From: Tardiphaga sp. vice304
GTDB taxonomy: Bacteria > Pseudomonadota > Alphaproteobacteria > Rhizobiales > Xanthobacteraceae
Length of the DNA stretch: 64,000 nt
Direction: 5' to 3'
NCBI RefSeq assembly: GCF_007018905.1
Contig: NZ_CP041402.1
Location: 496,001 to 560,000, forward strand
Shown here: positions 51,257 through 58,383 of the stretch, in pieces
How the letters are laid out: each line of letters starts with the position of its first letter
Position numbering within the stretch: position 1 is the stretch's first letter
Notes under the pieces: model-generated
Database searches by the model: none
Told to the model about the DNA's origin: nothing
What the model saw: only the letters and a program-made list of their open reading frames with translations
Made by a program: the position numbers and the translations under genes

Positions 51257-51973
51257 CTATGGATCGGGACTGCCCAGGCTGTCCAGCCATTCGATCTGAC
51301 CGACAAGAGATATGGCCATTGACGACGTGACTTCGAGCTCGCGATCCTCGAACACGTCGCGCTCCGGATGTCGGGCGCGCCAGCATTCAATGGCCTGATC
51401 GCGCTGCAGGATGAGTTGTTCGATTTGCGGACGAAACAGCACCAGCATCGCCGACAGCCACTGATTGAGCGGCCAGGACGGCGAGGCGAGGTCTATGTCA
51501 AAGCGATCCAGCATCGCGATCACGTCGCGCGCAGCGTACCAAGTTTCGCCGGTCACCCAGCGGTTGGTGGTGAAGAGCCGTTCCGGCAGTCCTTGCGGCG
51601 TCATCGAAATCGCGATGAGATGACAGGATACGCCGGCGGGCGACGCGCTATCAGAATGCACGGCCGGGCGCAGATGGTCGGGGAATCCATCCTGCATCAG
51701 GAACGTATGGAAATGTCCGAAGTCGCCGTCCCGCGTCTCATCCGGTGCGTGCGCGTGAAAATAATAATGCGCGTGTGTCTCCGAGTCATGTACGTCATCG
51801 GGCGGATAGTGCTCCCACTCGGTGAATTCGTCGCAGCGCAACACCTCGCCGACCAGGTTCTGCCCGCTCTTGGAAAGCACGCGGATGCAGTCGGCAGCCT
51901 TGACAGCGGCCTCGGTCATTAGCCGCAGTTGTGCGGCGGATATCACTTCCGCCCGGCCCGGTGCATTGTCCAT
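51257..51973 (-). CDS. Histidine-rich protein, last gene of the Trx-CcdA-NPCAAK set
   Basis: 238 residues from MDNAPGRAEV at 51973 (a start at 51985 adds four). No signal peptide or membrane helix. The striking part is about residues 50-95: EWEHYPPDDVHDSETHAHYY, FHAHAPDETRDGDFGHFHTF, with many His and acidic residues suited to metal binding, followed by VSCHLIAISMT and a helical C-terminal half (WPLNQWLSAMLVLFRPQIEQ). It may belong to the recently defined DUF6969 group; I am not certain. It starts 88 bases after the Cys-repeat peptide on the same strand, so it is probably part of the same transcript. Confidence 0.7.
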   Translation of the reverse strand: MDNAPGRAEVISAAQLRLMTEAAVKAADCIRVLSKSGQNLVGEVLRCDEFTEWEHYPPDDVHDSETHAHYYFHAHAPDETRDGDFGHFHTFLMQDGFPDHLRPAVHSDSASPAGVSCHLIAISMTPQGLPERLFTTNRWVTGETWYAARDVIAMLDRFDIDLASPSWPLNQWLSAMLVLFRPQIEQLILQRDQAIECWRARHPERDVFEDRELEVTSSMAISLVGQIEWLDSLGSPDP

Positions 51974-52061
51974 CGGCTTTTCCACGTACTCGGTGTCAGG
52001 CCGGCGGGCTTGTCGTCCGCCGGCGCGGTTCGGAATCAGCGGTGCGTGCTGCGGTCGAAAG

Positions 52062-52307
52062 TTATTTCTTCATTCCGCCGGTATTCGCCGCCTTGGCCGC
52101 GCAAGGATTGCTACCCTTGGCGGCGCAAGGATTGGCGGCCTTCGCAGCGCACGGATTGGCTGCCTTGGCCGCGCAGGGATTCCTTCCAGTCTTGGCCGCG
52201 CAGGGATTGGCAGCCTGGGCCCGGGCCGGTGCCGCCGTTGCGGCGACCATGCCGCTGACGGCCGCGATCGAACCGAGCATCTGGAGCGACTTCTTGAGAG
52301 AACTCAT
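52062..52307 (-). CDS. Exported NPCAAK-repeat Cys-rich peptide
   Basis: 81 residues, start at 52307 with an excellent GGAGGAAG site. Signal peptide 1-30 (MSSLKKSLQMLGSIAAVSGM...APARA). The mature ~51 residues are five NPCAAK hexapeptides with cysteines at 36, 45, 53, 61 and 69 (spacing 9, 8, 8, 8), joined by AA, TGR or GS, ending NTGGMKK. There is no other Cys and no His. The design resembles small metal-binding or redox-buffering peptides, but I know no characterised homologue. It lies between ccdA and a His-rich protein gene in a set with a periplasmic thioredoxin, divergent from an ECF sigma / anti-sigma pair. Confidence 0.82.
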   Translation of the reverse strand: MSSLKKSLQMLGSIAAVSGMVAATAAPARAQAANPCAAKTGRNPCAAKAANPCAAKAANPCAAKGSNPCAAKAANTGGMKK

Positions 52308-52342
52308 TGGACTTCCTCCGGGATAGGTTGAATTGACGACGC

Positions 52343-53068
52343 TTATAGTCGCGTCGTTACGTTCACCAGCCAGTCCGGCATGGCGTTCGTCAGATAGGCC
52401 TCGACGATCTTGTCGAGACCGGTGATCACGAACAGGCCGACCGCGAGCAAAGCCGCTCCCGCGACCGGCTTCAGGAAGCGCGATGCCTCGGCCATCCGGT
52501 TGCGGCGGGTCAGCATCGCCTGCCGCGAGCCGTAGGCGAGCGCCAACACCGGCGTCGCAGCGCCGGCGCCGAACACCAGCATCAACAGCAGCGCGCTCAT
52601 CATCGTGGTGCTTTGGGCCGCGAGTCCGATGGCGGCGCCGAGCGTCGGGCCTGCGCAAGGCGACCACACCGCTCCCAGCAAGATCCCGAGCAGAAACTGG
52701 CCGGGGATGCCGGTGAATGACAGGCGCCCCAACAGGTTGTTGCCGCCTGCCGTCAGCGGAGCCGCCGCCGACGTCAGAGCCATCTGCAACGCAGGTACCA
52801 GCAAAACCACGCCGAACACGATCATCAGCACGGCCACGGCATGGCGCAGCACACCGGAATCGATGCCGAGGTTGAGCCCGATGGCCGCGACGAACAGGCC
52901 CGTCGCGGCAAACGACCCCGCCAGACCGGTCGCCAGCGCGACCGGGCCGAGCGGGTGCTGCTCGATGGCGCCGATGATCACGATCGGGAGCAAGGGCAGC
53001 ACGCAGGGCGACAGCGTGGACAGCGTTCCGGCGCCGTAGCTGAATGCAAGGCTGGCCAGGTCGGTCAA
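52343..53068 (-). CDS. CcdA-type thiol:disulfide membrane transporter
   Basis: 241 residues if it starts at the TTG at 53068, which sits within the TGAGTTG junction with the thioredoxin stop and implies translational coupling. Six membrane segments. The two conserved cysteines of the CcdA/DsbD-beta fold lie in STLSPCVLPLLP and GAVWSPCAGPTLGAAI. It carries reducing equivalents from cytoplasmic thioredoxin to the periplasm. A second CcdA for cytochrome c maturation may exist elsewhere; here the partner is more likely the adjacent periplasmic thioredoxin and perhaps the Cys-repeat peptide. Confidence 0.88.
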   Translation of the reverse strand: MTDLASLAFSYGAGTLSTLSPCVLPLLPIVIIGAIEQHPLGPVALATGLAGSFAATGLFVAAIGLNLGIDSGVLRHAVAVLMIVFGVVLLVPALQMALTSAAAPLTAGGNNLLGRLSFTGIPGQFLLGILLGAVWSPCAGPTLGAAIGLAAQSTTMMSALLLMLVFGAGAATPVLALAYGSRQAMLTRRNRMAEASRFLKPVAGAALLAVGLFVITGLDKIVEAYLTNAMPDWLVNVTTRL

Positions 53069-53069
53069 C

Positions 53070-53447
53070 TCACAGGGCCTTCTTGACCATATTGGAGACG
53101 GCGGTAGCATCGGTTACGCCGGTCGACCGGCCGACTTCCTTGTCACCCTTGTAGACGATCAAGGTGCTCTGCGTCTGCACGCCGAACTTCCTCAGCAGAT
53201 CCTTCGACGTATCGAAGTCGATTTCCATCACCACGAGTTGCGGGTTGCTCTTCTCCAGGGCTGCGATCACCGGCCGTTGCGCCTTGCAGGTCGGGCACCA
53301 TGGCGCCGTGACGTCCACCAGGATGCTCTTGTTGGCGCGTTGCGCGGCCTGGAATCCGTCGGCGCTAAAGGGTTGGGCCGCTTGCGCGATGGATGACACG
53401 AGCAGCAGGCCGGCGGCGAGAACGACCTTCGAGAATAGATTTGACAT
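53070..53447 (-). CDS. Periplasmic thioredoxin-family protein
   Basis: 125 residues from MSNLFSKVVLAAGLLL at 53447. Signal peptide to about 22 (SSIAQA). Thioredoxin fold with TAPWCPTCKAQRP (CxxC = C-P-T-C), the cis-Pro region replaced by VQTQSTLIVYKGDKEVGRSTG (Thr-x-Ser-Thr, with no obvious cis-Pro), and a C-terminal helix. The missing cis-Pro may alter substrate exchange. First gene of the four-gene set; an ECF-type promoter is proposed at 53501-53529. Confidence 0.88.
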   Translation of the reverse strand: MSNLFSKVVLAAGLLLVSSIAQAAQPFSADGFQAAQRANKSILVDVTAPWCPTCKAQRPVIAALEKSNPQLVVMEIDFDTSKDLLRKFGVQTQSTLIVYKGDKEVGRSTGVTDATAVSNMVKKAL

Positions 53448-53500
53448 GGCGCTTGATCCCCGTTTGTGAACACGAGGGCGCCGTTGCACCCTCGGACCGT

Positions 53501-53529
53501 TATTCTCGGCGGCGTTGTAAAAAGTTACA
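53501..53529 (-). promoter_or_regulatory. Candidate ECF-sigma promoter for the Trx-CcdA-peptide set
   Basis: On the coding strand, TGTAAC (53529-53524) is followed about 15 bases later by CGAGAATA (53508-53501), 54 bases before the thioredoxin start. GTAAC with a CGA-type -10 resembles what I recall for promoters of SigF/NrsF-type ECF factors. The -35 lies inside an imperfect palindrome TGTAACTTTTTACAA, so a repressor site is an alternative. Confidence 0.4.
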
Positions 53530-53583
53530 GAGCTGCAATGATTGTTGGCGTTCCTCACGCCTTTGTGACCCTGGGTTGCCGAC

Positions 53584-54153
53584 ATGATCTTCGATGAACA
53601 TGGGGAGCGCGAACTGACGGCTTGGATGCGCGCGGCGCAGGATGGCGATTACGCCGCCTATGACAGGCTGTTGAAGACGCTCGCAACCGGCCTGCGCTCC
53701 GTCATTCGCCGCAGGCGTCCGTTTCTGCAGCTCGCGGATGTCGAGGACATCGTGCAGGATGTTCTGCTGTCGTTGCATTCGGTTCGGTCGTCCTACGATC
53801 CCGGCCGTCCGTTCATACCGTGGCTGATGGCGATTGTCCGCAACCGGATGGCCGACGCGGCAAGGCGCTATGCGCGGCGCACCGAAAATGAGGTCGATGC
53901 CGGGGAATTCCCTGAAACCTTTTCGCCGGTCGAAACGAAGGACACACTTGGGGATCTGATTGACCAAGAGGCCATGGCGCTTGCCATCGATGCGCTGCCG
54001 GCGGGACAGAAAAAGGCAATCGAGATGCTCAAGGTCAGAGGGCTTTCGCTGCGCGAGGCATCCGCCGCCAGTGGCCTGAGCATCGCCGCGTTGAAGGTCG
54101 CGGTGCATCGCGCGGTGCATTCGCTGCGCAAGACCATGAGAGGGATGAGCTGA
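53584..54153 (+). CDS. ECF-family RNA polymerase sigma factor (EcfF/SigF type)
   Basis: 189 residues. Region 2 (about 10-85): AAQDGDYAAYDRLLK, LADVEDIVQDVLLSLH, PWLMAIVRNRMADAARRY. Region 4 (about 125-185): ALPAGQKKAIEMLKVRGLSL, REASAASGLSIAALKVAVHR. There is no C-terminal extension. The next gene, two bases downstream, encodes a DUF1109 membrane anti-sigma factor, matching SigF-NrsF of Caulobacter and EcfF-OsrA of Bradyrhizobium, which respond to heavy metals or reactive oxygen. Likely targets include the divergent thioredoxin set. Confidence 0.9.
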   Translation: MIFDEHGERELTAWMRAAQDGDYAAYDRLLKTLATGLRSVIRRRRPFLQLADVEDIVQDVLLSLHSVRSSYDPGRPFIPWLMAIVRNRMADAARRYARRTENEVDAGEFPETFSPVETKDTLGDLIDQEAMALAIDALPAGQKKAIEMLKVRGLSLREASAASGLSIAALKVAVHRAVHSLRKTMRGMS

Positions 54154-54155
54154 GG

Positions 54156-54803
54156 ATGGATACCGACCAGATCATCGCGCGACTTGCACAAGACGCGCCC
54201 GCACGCCGGCTGCCGGGTCCGGTGGCGAGAGCCGCGTTGTGGATATCAGTCGCGCTGATCTCGGTCGGTGCCGTCGTGTATGCAATGTCGCTGCGGGCCG
54301 ATCTCGCGATGAAGATGAGCGATGCCCGCTTCGTCATCGAACAGGTCTCGGCGTTGCTGACGGCGGCGACGGCGGCGCTGGCGGCGTTCGCTACCACCAT
54401 CCCCGGCCGTTCGCGGGCGTGGATCGTGCTGCCGGCCATTCCGCTTGCGGTCTGGGCGAGTTGCGTCGGTTACGGTTGCGTCGCGGAATGGTTGAGTGGA
54501 AGCGCCGGTTTCCAGTCGGACTGGCTATGCCTGCCCGCCATTGCCGCGGTCGGCGCCATTCCCGCCGTGGCGATGGTGGCGATGTTGCGTGCAGGCGCGC
54601 CCCTGCTGCCCCGCACCAGCGTTGCGCTCGGCGGTCTCGCGGCCGCAGCGCTGGGTGATTTTGGCCTGCGGCTTTTTCACAACGCCGACGGCGGCTGGAT
54701 GGTGCTCGTCTGGCAACTCGGCAGTGTTGCCGTCCTGACCTGGATCGCCGGGCGCGCCGGGCCGAGCCTGCTGCGATGGCGGCATCTTGACCAACCGCGA
54801 TAA
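54156..54803 (+). CDS. NrsF/OsrA-type membrane anti-sigma factor (DUF1109)
   Basis: 215 residues: a short cytoplasmic N-terminus (MDTDQIIARLAQDAPARRL) that should hold the sigma factor, then six membrane segments (about 25-45, 62-82, 88-105, 126-146, 152-170, 176-198). Cysteines are only at 103, 108 and 125. Cys125 in SDWLCLPA matches the position of the first conserved sensing Cys of this family, but the second, normally near 175-181, is absent (the region reads LRLFHNADGGW). Translationally coupled to the sigma factor. Confidence 0.88.
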   Translation: MDTDQIIARLAQDAPARRLPGPVARAALWISVALISVGAVVYAMSLRADLAMKMSDARFVIEQVSALLTAATAALAAFATTIPGRSRAWIVLPAIPLAVWASCVGYGCVAEWLSGSAGFQSDWLCLPAIAAVGAIPAVAMVAMLRAGAPLLPRTSVALGGLAAAALGDFGLRLFHNADGGWMVLVWQLGSVAVLTWIAGRAGPSLLRWRHLDQPR

Positions 54804-54868
54804 CGGCGCCGGCGCCCATTCCCGATCGGGTCGGGGACAGGCGCCGGCTACGACCGCTGTATCTGCTG

Positions 54869-55471
54869 CTACCAGGAAACGTTGAAACGATGAACGCGGC
54901 GCCAGTGGCGATGATGCCAGGGTTTGTAGCGGCAGATTTTTCGCGGGCCGTAATAGGTCATCACGACGCGGCAAAAACGTCGCGGATGATAATAGCGCGG
55001 GCCGTAATAGATCGGCGCGTAGCCGTAATAGCGCGGTCGGTAATGGTGGCGGTAGCCATAGCGCACCGGCGCGTAGACGTGGCGGCGCGCGATGAAGGGC
55101 GCGGCATAACGAATGCCGCCGCCGGCAAAGGCCGGCCGGCCGATCGCCATGCCGCCGCCGCGAAACGCCGGGGCCGGGCGGAATCCGCCGCCTCCCCCAT
55201 GGAAGCCGCCTCGGAACCCGCCGCCGCCGTGAAAGGCAGGACCACCTCCGCCGCCGCGAAAGCCGCCACCGCCGCCGGGAGCCCCGCCGCCGCCCAGTAC
55301 TTTCATCTGGACTTGCGTCGTACCGTCCGGCGCCTGTCTCGTCGCGGGCGCCGTACCCGGCCCGATCAGCGAGACGGCGCGTGCGGGCGCCGTCGAGAGC
55401 AGGATCGCTGCCGCGGCGACCACGCCGAGCGAGTGCACCAGACCACGCGCAAAACCTTGACCTGTCGTCAT
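54869..55471 (-). CDS. Exported Gly/His/Tyr-rich protein
   Basis: 200 residues from MTTGQGFARGLVH at 55471 (GGGAGGA upstream). Signal peptide to about 32 (STAPARA). Then a variable segment, a Gly/Phe-rich stretch (about 60-105, GGGGFRGG and GGFHGGGGG units) and a Tyr/Arg/His-rich C-terminus (YGYRHHYRPRYYGYAP, YYGPRYYHPRR) with two Cys (RRFCRVVM and RKICRYKP). Likely a surface or matrix protein; no enzyme motif. Two bases of GC-rich spacing tie it to no operon; it has its own proposed promoter at 55539-55567. Confidence 0.72.
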   Translation of the reverse strand: MTTGQGFARGLVHSLGVVAAAAILLSTAPARAVSLIGPGTAPATRQAPDGTTQVQMKVLGGGGAPGGGGGFRGGGGGPAFHGGGGFRGGFHGGGGGFRPAPAFRGGGMAIGRPAFAGGGIRYAAPFIARRHVYAPVRYGYRHHYRPRYYGYAPIYYGPRYYHPRRFCRVVMTYYGPRKICRYKPWHHRHWRRVHRFNVSW

Positions 55472-55538
55472 GGCAGACGTCCTCCCGATCATGGGTGCAT
55501 GGGACACCTGCGCCGAGCCGAACCGGCGTCGTGGGTGC

Positions 55539-55567
55539 TATTCCCTTTAACCTTGCGTGAAAATTAC
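55539..55567 (-). promoter_or_regulatory. Candidate ECF-like promoter upstream of the Gly/His-rich gene
   Basis: Coding strand: GTAATTTT (from 55567) ... GGGAATA (ending 55539), spacing within one base of the GTAAC...GAATA arrangement at 53501-53529. It lies 68 bases before the start at 55471. The similarity suggests shared control by the nearby ECF factor. Confidence 0.3.
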
Positions 55568-55671
55568 GAAGGACGATCTGAACGCCTCATGAATGAAACC
55601 GCCATGCGGTCGACCAAACGAAATCGGGCGCCCGAAGGCGCCCGTCATGTTCATCACTCGCGGGTGGATGA

Positions 55672-56196
55672 TTACCAGCGACCGAAGCCGAAGCCCGGAC
55701 CACCGAAGCCGAAACCAACGCTGATCGCGGGACCGCCATGGCCATAGCCATAGCCGCGATGGCCGAAGCCGACGCCGTAGCCGCTATAACCATAGGGCCG
55801 GCCGTAACCGCCGAACGAACTGCCGTAATACGGGCTGCCGTAATAGGCCGGGCGATAGCCGCCGTAGCCATAGGGGCTACCGGAATAGGCCGGCGGCAGG
55901 TAGTAGGAGCGCTGATACGGCCGTGCGTAGCCATAGCGCGGCGCATAACCGTAACGCGGCCCATAGACGTAACGCGGTGCGAAGCCACGATGATAGCCGC
56001 GGTACACATGATGGCCGCGCATATAGTGACGACGTGCGTGATGATGACGGCGCTGGGCGCTAAAATCAGTAATGCCGGACTTGCCGGGCGCGGCTTGCTG
56101 CGAAGACTGCGGCGCGGCGGTGGCTGCCGTGCCTGCCAAGGCTCCGCCGAAGGCGACGGCGGCCGTCATGACGGCGGCGCTAATCCATGTTTTCAT
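55672..56196 (-). CDS. Exported Gly/Tyr-rich protein
   Basis: 174 residues from MKTWISAAVMTAAVAFGG at 56196 with GAAGGAAAG upstream. Signal peptide to about 28 (TAATAAP). A His/Arg block (QRRHHHARRHYMRGHHVY), then tandem YGYAPRYGYARPY-like and GYGYGHGG/GFGFGGPGFGFG segments. Low complexity, no Cys. Similar in style to the flanking genes at 54869 and 56386, probably the product of an old duplication. Function unknown; structural or metal-adsorbing roles are possible. Confidence 0.7.
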   Translation of the reverse strand: MKTWISAAVMTAAVAFGGALAGTAATAAPQSSQQAAPGKSGITDFSAQRRHHHARRHYMRGHHVYRGYHRGFAPRYVYGPRYGYAPRYGYARPYQRSYYLPPAYSGSPYGYGGYRPAYYGSPYYGSSFGGYGRPYGYSGYGVGFGHRGYGYGHGGPAISVGFGFGGPGFGFGRW

Positions 56197-56385
56197 AGTG
56201 CTTTCCTTCAGTGATGCCCCAACGCCACGCTAACTCATATTTGCCACGCGGTTTCCCGCGACACAGCGACGCGGCAGAGAGGTCGGATCTTCCGGCACAA
56301 GGCCATCCGCGAACACGCGAACGAGACAATTGTTTGTGAACAGGCCCGCGGGAGCGGGCCTGTTCGGAGTACAGTTTGGCGTCGA

Positions 56386-56685
56386 TCAGAACCGGTAGTG
56401 ACCGCGGCGATGGCCGTAATGCGGGCGCGGCGCGAAGTGCGGACCGCGATAATAGCCGCGGTGATGGCGGAAACCGTGATGCGGGCGGCCATAGCCACGG
56501 TGTGCACGGTAGCCGCGATGGTGCCGCCGGTACTGTACTTCGGTCACGCCGGCGCCGACGCCGCTCTGCACGGTGGCCGCGATGCCGGGGCTGTTCAGCG
56601 ACATCGCCTCGGCGCGCTGGCCGGGCGTCGCGACGAACAGCAATCCTGCGATCGCCGCAAAACCAAAGATCTTCCTGATGTTCAT
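56386..56685 (-). CDS. Small exported His/Arg/Tyr-rich protein
   Basis: 99 residues from MNIRKIFGFAAIAGLL at 56685. Signal peptide ending near GQRAEA (about 27). Short linker, then a 45-residue tail that is almost entirely His, Arg, Gly, Tyr and Pro (RRHHRGYRAHRGYGRPHHGF). Thirteen or more histidines suggest metal or nucleic-acid binding; nothing is known. Part of the run of small exported proteins between the anti-sigma gene and the metallopeptidase. Confidence 0.68.
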   Translation of the reverse strand: MNIRKIFGFAAIAGLLFVATPGQRAEAMSLNSPGIAATVQSGVGAGVTEVQYRRHHRGYRAHRGYGRPHHGFRHHRGYYRGPHFAPRPHYGHRRGHYRF

Positions 56686-56867
56686 TTTCGTTTCCTCATT
56701 TCGGCACCGTTATGATGCCGCACGGCAGGACACGCCGCGCTTGAAGTAACGCTAGGACAGCTGCGGTGAACGCGATGTGAATGATGGCGATGTCGTTTCG
56801 GACATCCTGTCGCTGAAACAAAAACGAAATTGCCGACCGGCAAACGATCCGCGCGACGCTGTTGCGA

Positions 56868-57176
56868 TCAGCCGCGGCGCCAGAAGCAGTTCATGCGCGG
56901 AACGATCACGGTTCCGCTCGGGCGGAATTCCTGCACCAGCGTGGCCGTGCAATCACGCACCGCGTTCGGGCCGGGATTGTATTGCGGATAGACGCCGCGC
57001 ACCTCGTCATTGCGGTAGATTCGGACGCGGGCGCGCGGGCGGCGGCTCTGCGCCGACAGGTCTGAGCCGGACTGAGCCTGCGTCACGCGTGGGGCAGATT
57101 GCGCCTGCGCCGTGCCGGCCGCCGGCAGGGCGCAAAGCGCCGCAGCCAAACCCATCGCCCCGATCGAAATCCGCAT
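56868..57176 (-). CDS. Small exported protein of unknown function
   Basis: 102 residues from MRISIGAMGLAAALCALPA at 57176. Signal peptide to about 26 (GTAQAQ). The mature part has RRPRARVRIYRNDEVRGVYP and QYNPGPNAVRDCTATLVQEF, ending PRMNCFWRRG; the Cys pair (DCTATL and NCFW) may form a disulfide. I recall similar rhizobial secreted proteins without an assigned role. Divergent from the metallopeptidase gene, 116 bases apart. Confidence 0.72.
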   Translation of the reverse strand: MRISIGAMGLAAALCALPAAGTAQAQSAPRVTQAQSGSDLSAQSRRPRARVRIYRNDEVRGVYPQYNPGPNAVRDCTATLVQEFRPSGTVIVPRMNCFWRRG

Positions 57177-57292
57177 CTTCAACGCCCCAAACCGTCCAAA
57201 TCGAGCCGCAACGTCCCCGATTGCCGCCCGCCCGTCAACCGCCGCGGCGTCCAGGCTTTGCCCAATCCGGCGCAATCTTCTACACAGGATGG

Positions 57293-57694
57293 ATGTGGTC
57301 CTCCGCCAAAGCCCCCGATCTTGCCGAGATGGAAACGATGGCGCACGCCATGCTGGCGCTGCTGCCGGACGGTTTTCGCAAATTATGCGAGGGCGTCATT
57401 ATCCGGGTCGATGATTTCCCGACCGACGAGGTGCTGGAGGAGATGCAGGCGGAGACCGAATTCGACCTTCTCGGCCTGTTCCAGGGCATAGGCCTGCCGT
57501 TCCAGGGCCATGACACCACCGGCCAGATGCCCAACATGATCTGGCTGTACCGCCGCCCGATCCTGGATTACTGGGCCGAACACGACGAAACCCTCGGTCA
57601 CATCGTCCGCCACGTGCTGATCCACGAGATCGGGCATCATTTCGGCCTGTCGGACGACGACATGGAGGCGATCGAGGCGCAGGTGGCCGATTAG
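57293..57694 (+). CDS. Metallopeptidase family protein (MPN/Zincin_1 type)
   Basis: 133 residues from [13 protein letters not shown] at 57293. Zinc-protease motif [14 protein letters not shown] with His111, Glu112 and His115; preceded by [15 protein letters not shown] and [10 protein letters not shown]. Small cytoplasmic zincin (DUF1025/metallopeptidase family) of unknown substrate; homologues are widespread. Long frames continue upstream but run through the promoter region of the divergent gene, so the internal ATG is used. Confidence 0.85.
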   Translation: MWSSAKAPDLAEMETMAHAMLALLPDGFRKLCEGVIIRVDDFPTDEVLEEMQAETEFDLLGLFQGIGLPFQGHDTTGQMPNMIWLYRRPILDYWAEHDETLGHIVRHVLIHEIGHHFGLSDDDMEAIEAQVAD

Positions 57695-57764
57695 GGGCTC
57701 AGATCGCCCTTGGACGCCACGTCCGATCGGGCTAGAACGCGGCCACAATCGAGGGACGAGCACG

Positions 57765-58370
57765 ATGGAAAAGTTCACCACGCTGGAAGGCGTCGCGGCG
57801 CCGATGAAGGTGATCAATGTCGATACCGACATGATCATTCCCAAACAGTACCTCAAGACCATCAAGCGCACGGGGCTGGGCAAGGGGCTGTTTGCCGAAG
57901 CGCGCTACAAGGACGACGGCAGCGAGAATCCCGATTTCGTGCTCAACAAGCCGGCCTATCGCAATGCCAAGATCATGGTCGCCGGCGACAATTTCGGCTG
58001 CGGCTCGAGCCGCGAGCACGCGCCGTGGGCGCTCCTGGATTTCGGTATCCGCTGCGTGATCTCGACCTCGTTCGGCGACATCTTCTACAACAATTGCTTC
58101 AAGAACGGCGTACTGCCGATCCGTGTCTCGCAGGAAACGCTGGACCATCTGTTCGACGATGCCGAGCGCGGCGCCAATGCGACGGTGTCGATCGATCTCG
58201 AGAAGCAGGAAATCCGCGGTCCCGATGGTGGCGTTGTGCACTTCGAGATCGACGCGTTCCGCAAGCACTGCATGCTCAACGGCCTCGACGATATCGGCCT
58301 GACCAAGGAAAAGCAGGGTTCGATTGACGCCTACGAAGAACAAGCCAAGACCGCACGCGCTTGGGCGTGA
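57765..58370 (+). CDS. leuD: 3-isopropylmalate dehydratase small subunit
   Basis: 201-residue swivel-domain partner of LeuC. Blocks [55 protein letters not shown], and [21 protein letters not shown]. Full length. It stands 8 kb from leuC and is followed directly by a damaged glycosyltransferase gene, which was probably its operon partner. Confidence 0.97.
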   Translation: MEKFTTLEGVAAPMKVINVDTDMIIPKQYLKTIKRTGLGKGLFAEARYKDDGSENPDFVLNKPAYRNAKIMVAGDNFGCGSSREHAPWALLDFGIRCVISTSFGDIFYNNCFKNGVLPIRVSQETLDHLFDDAERGANATVSIDLEKQEIRGPDGGVVHFEIDAFRKHCMLNGLDDIGLTKEKQGSIDAYEEQAKTARAWA

Positions 58371-58383
58371 TCGTAGCTGCCAA

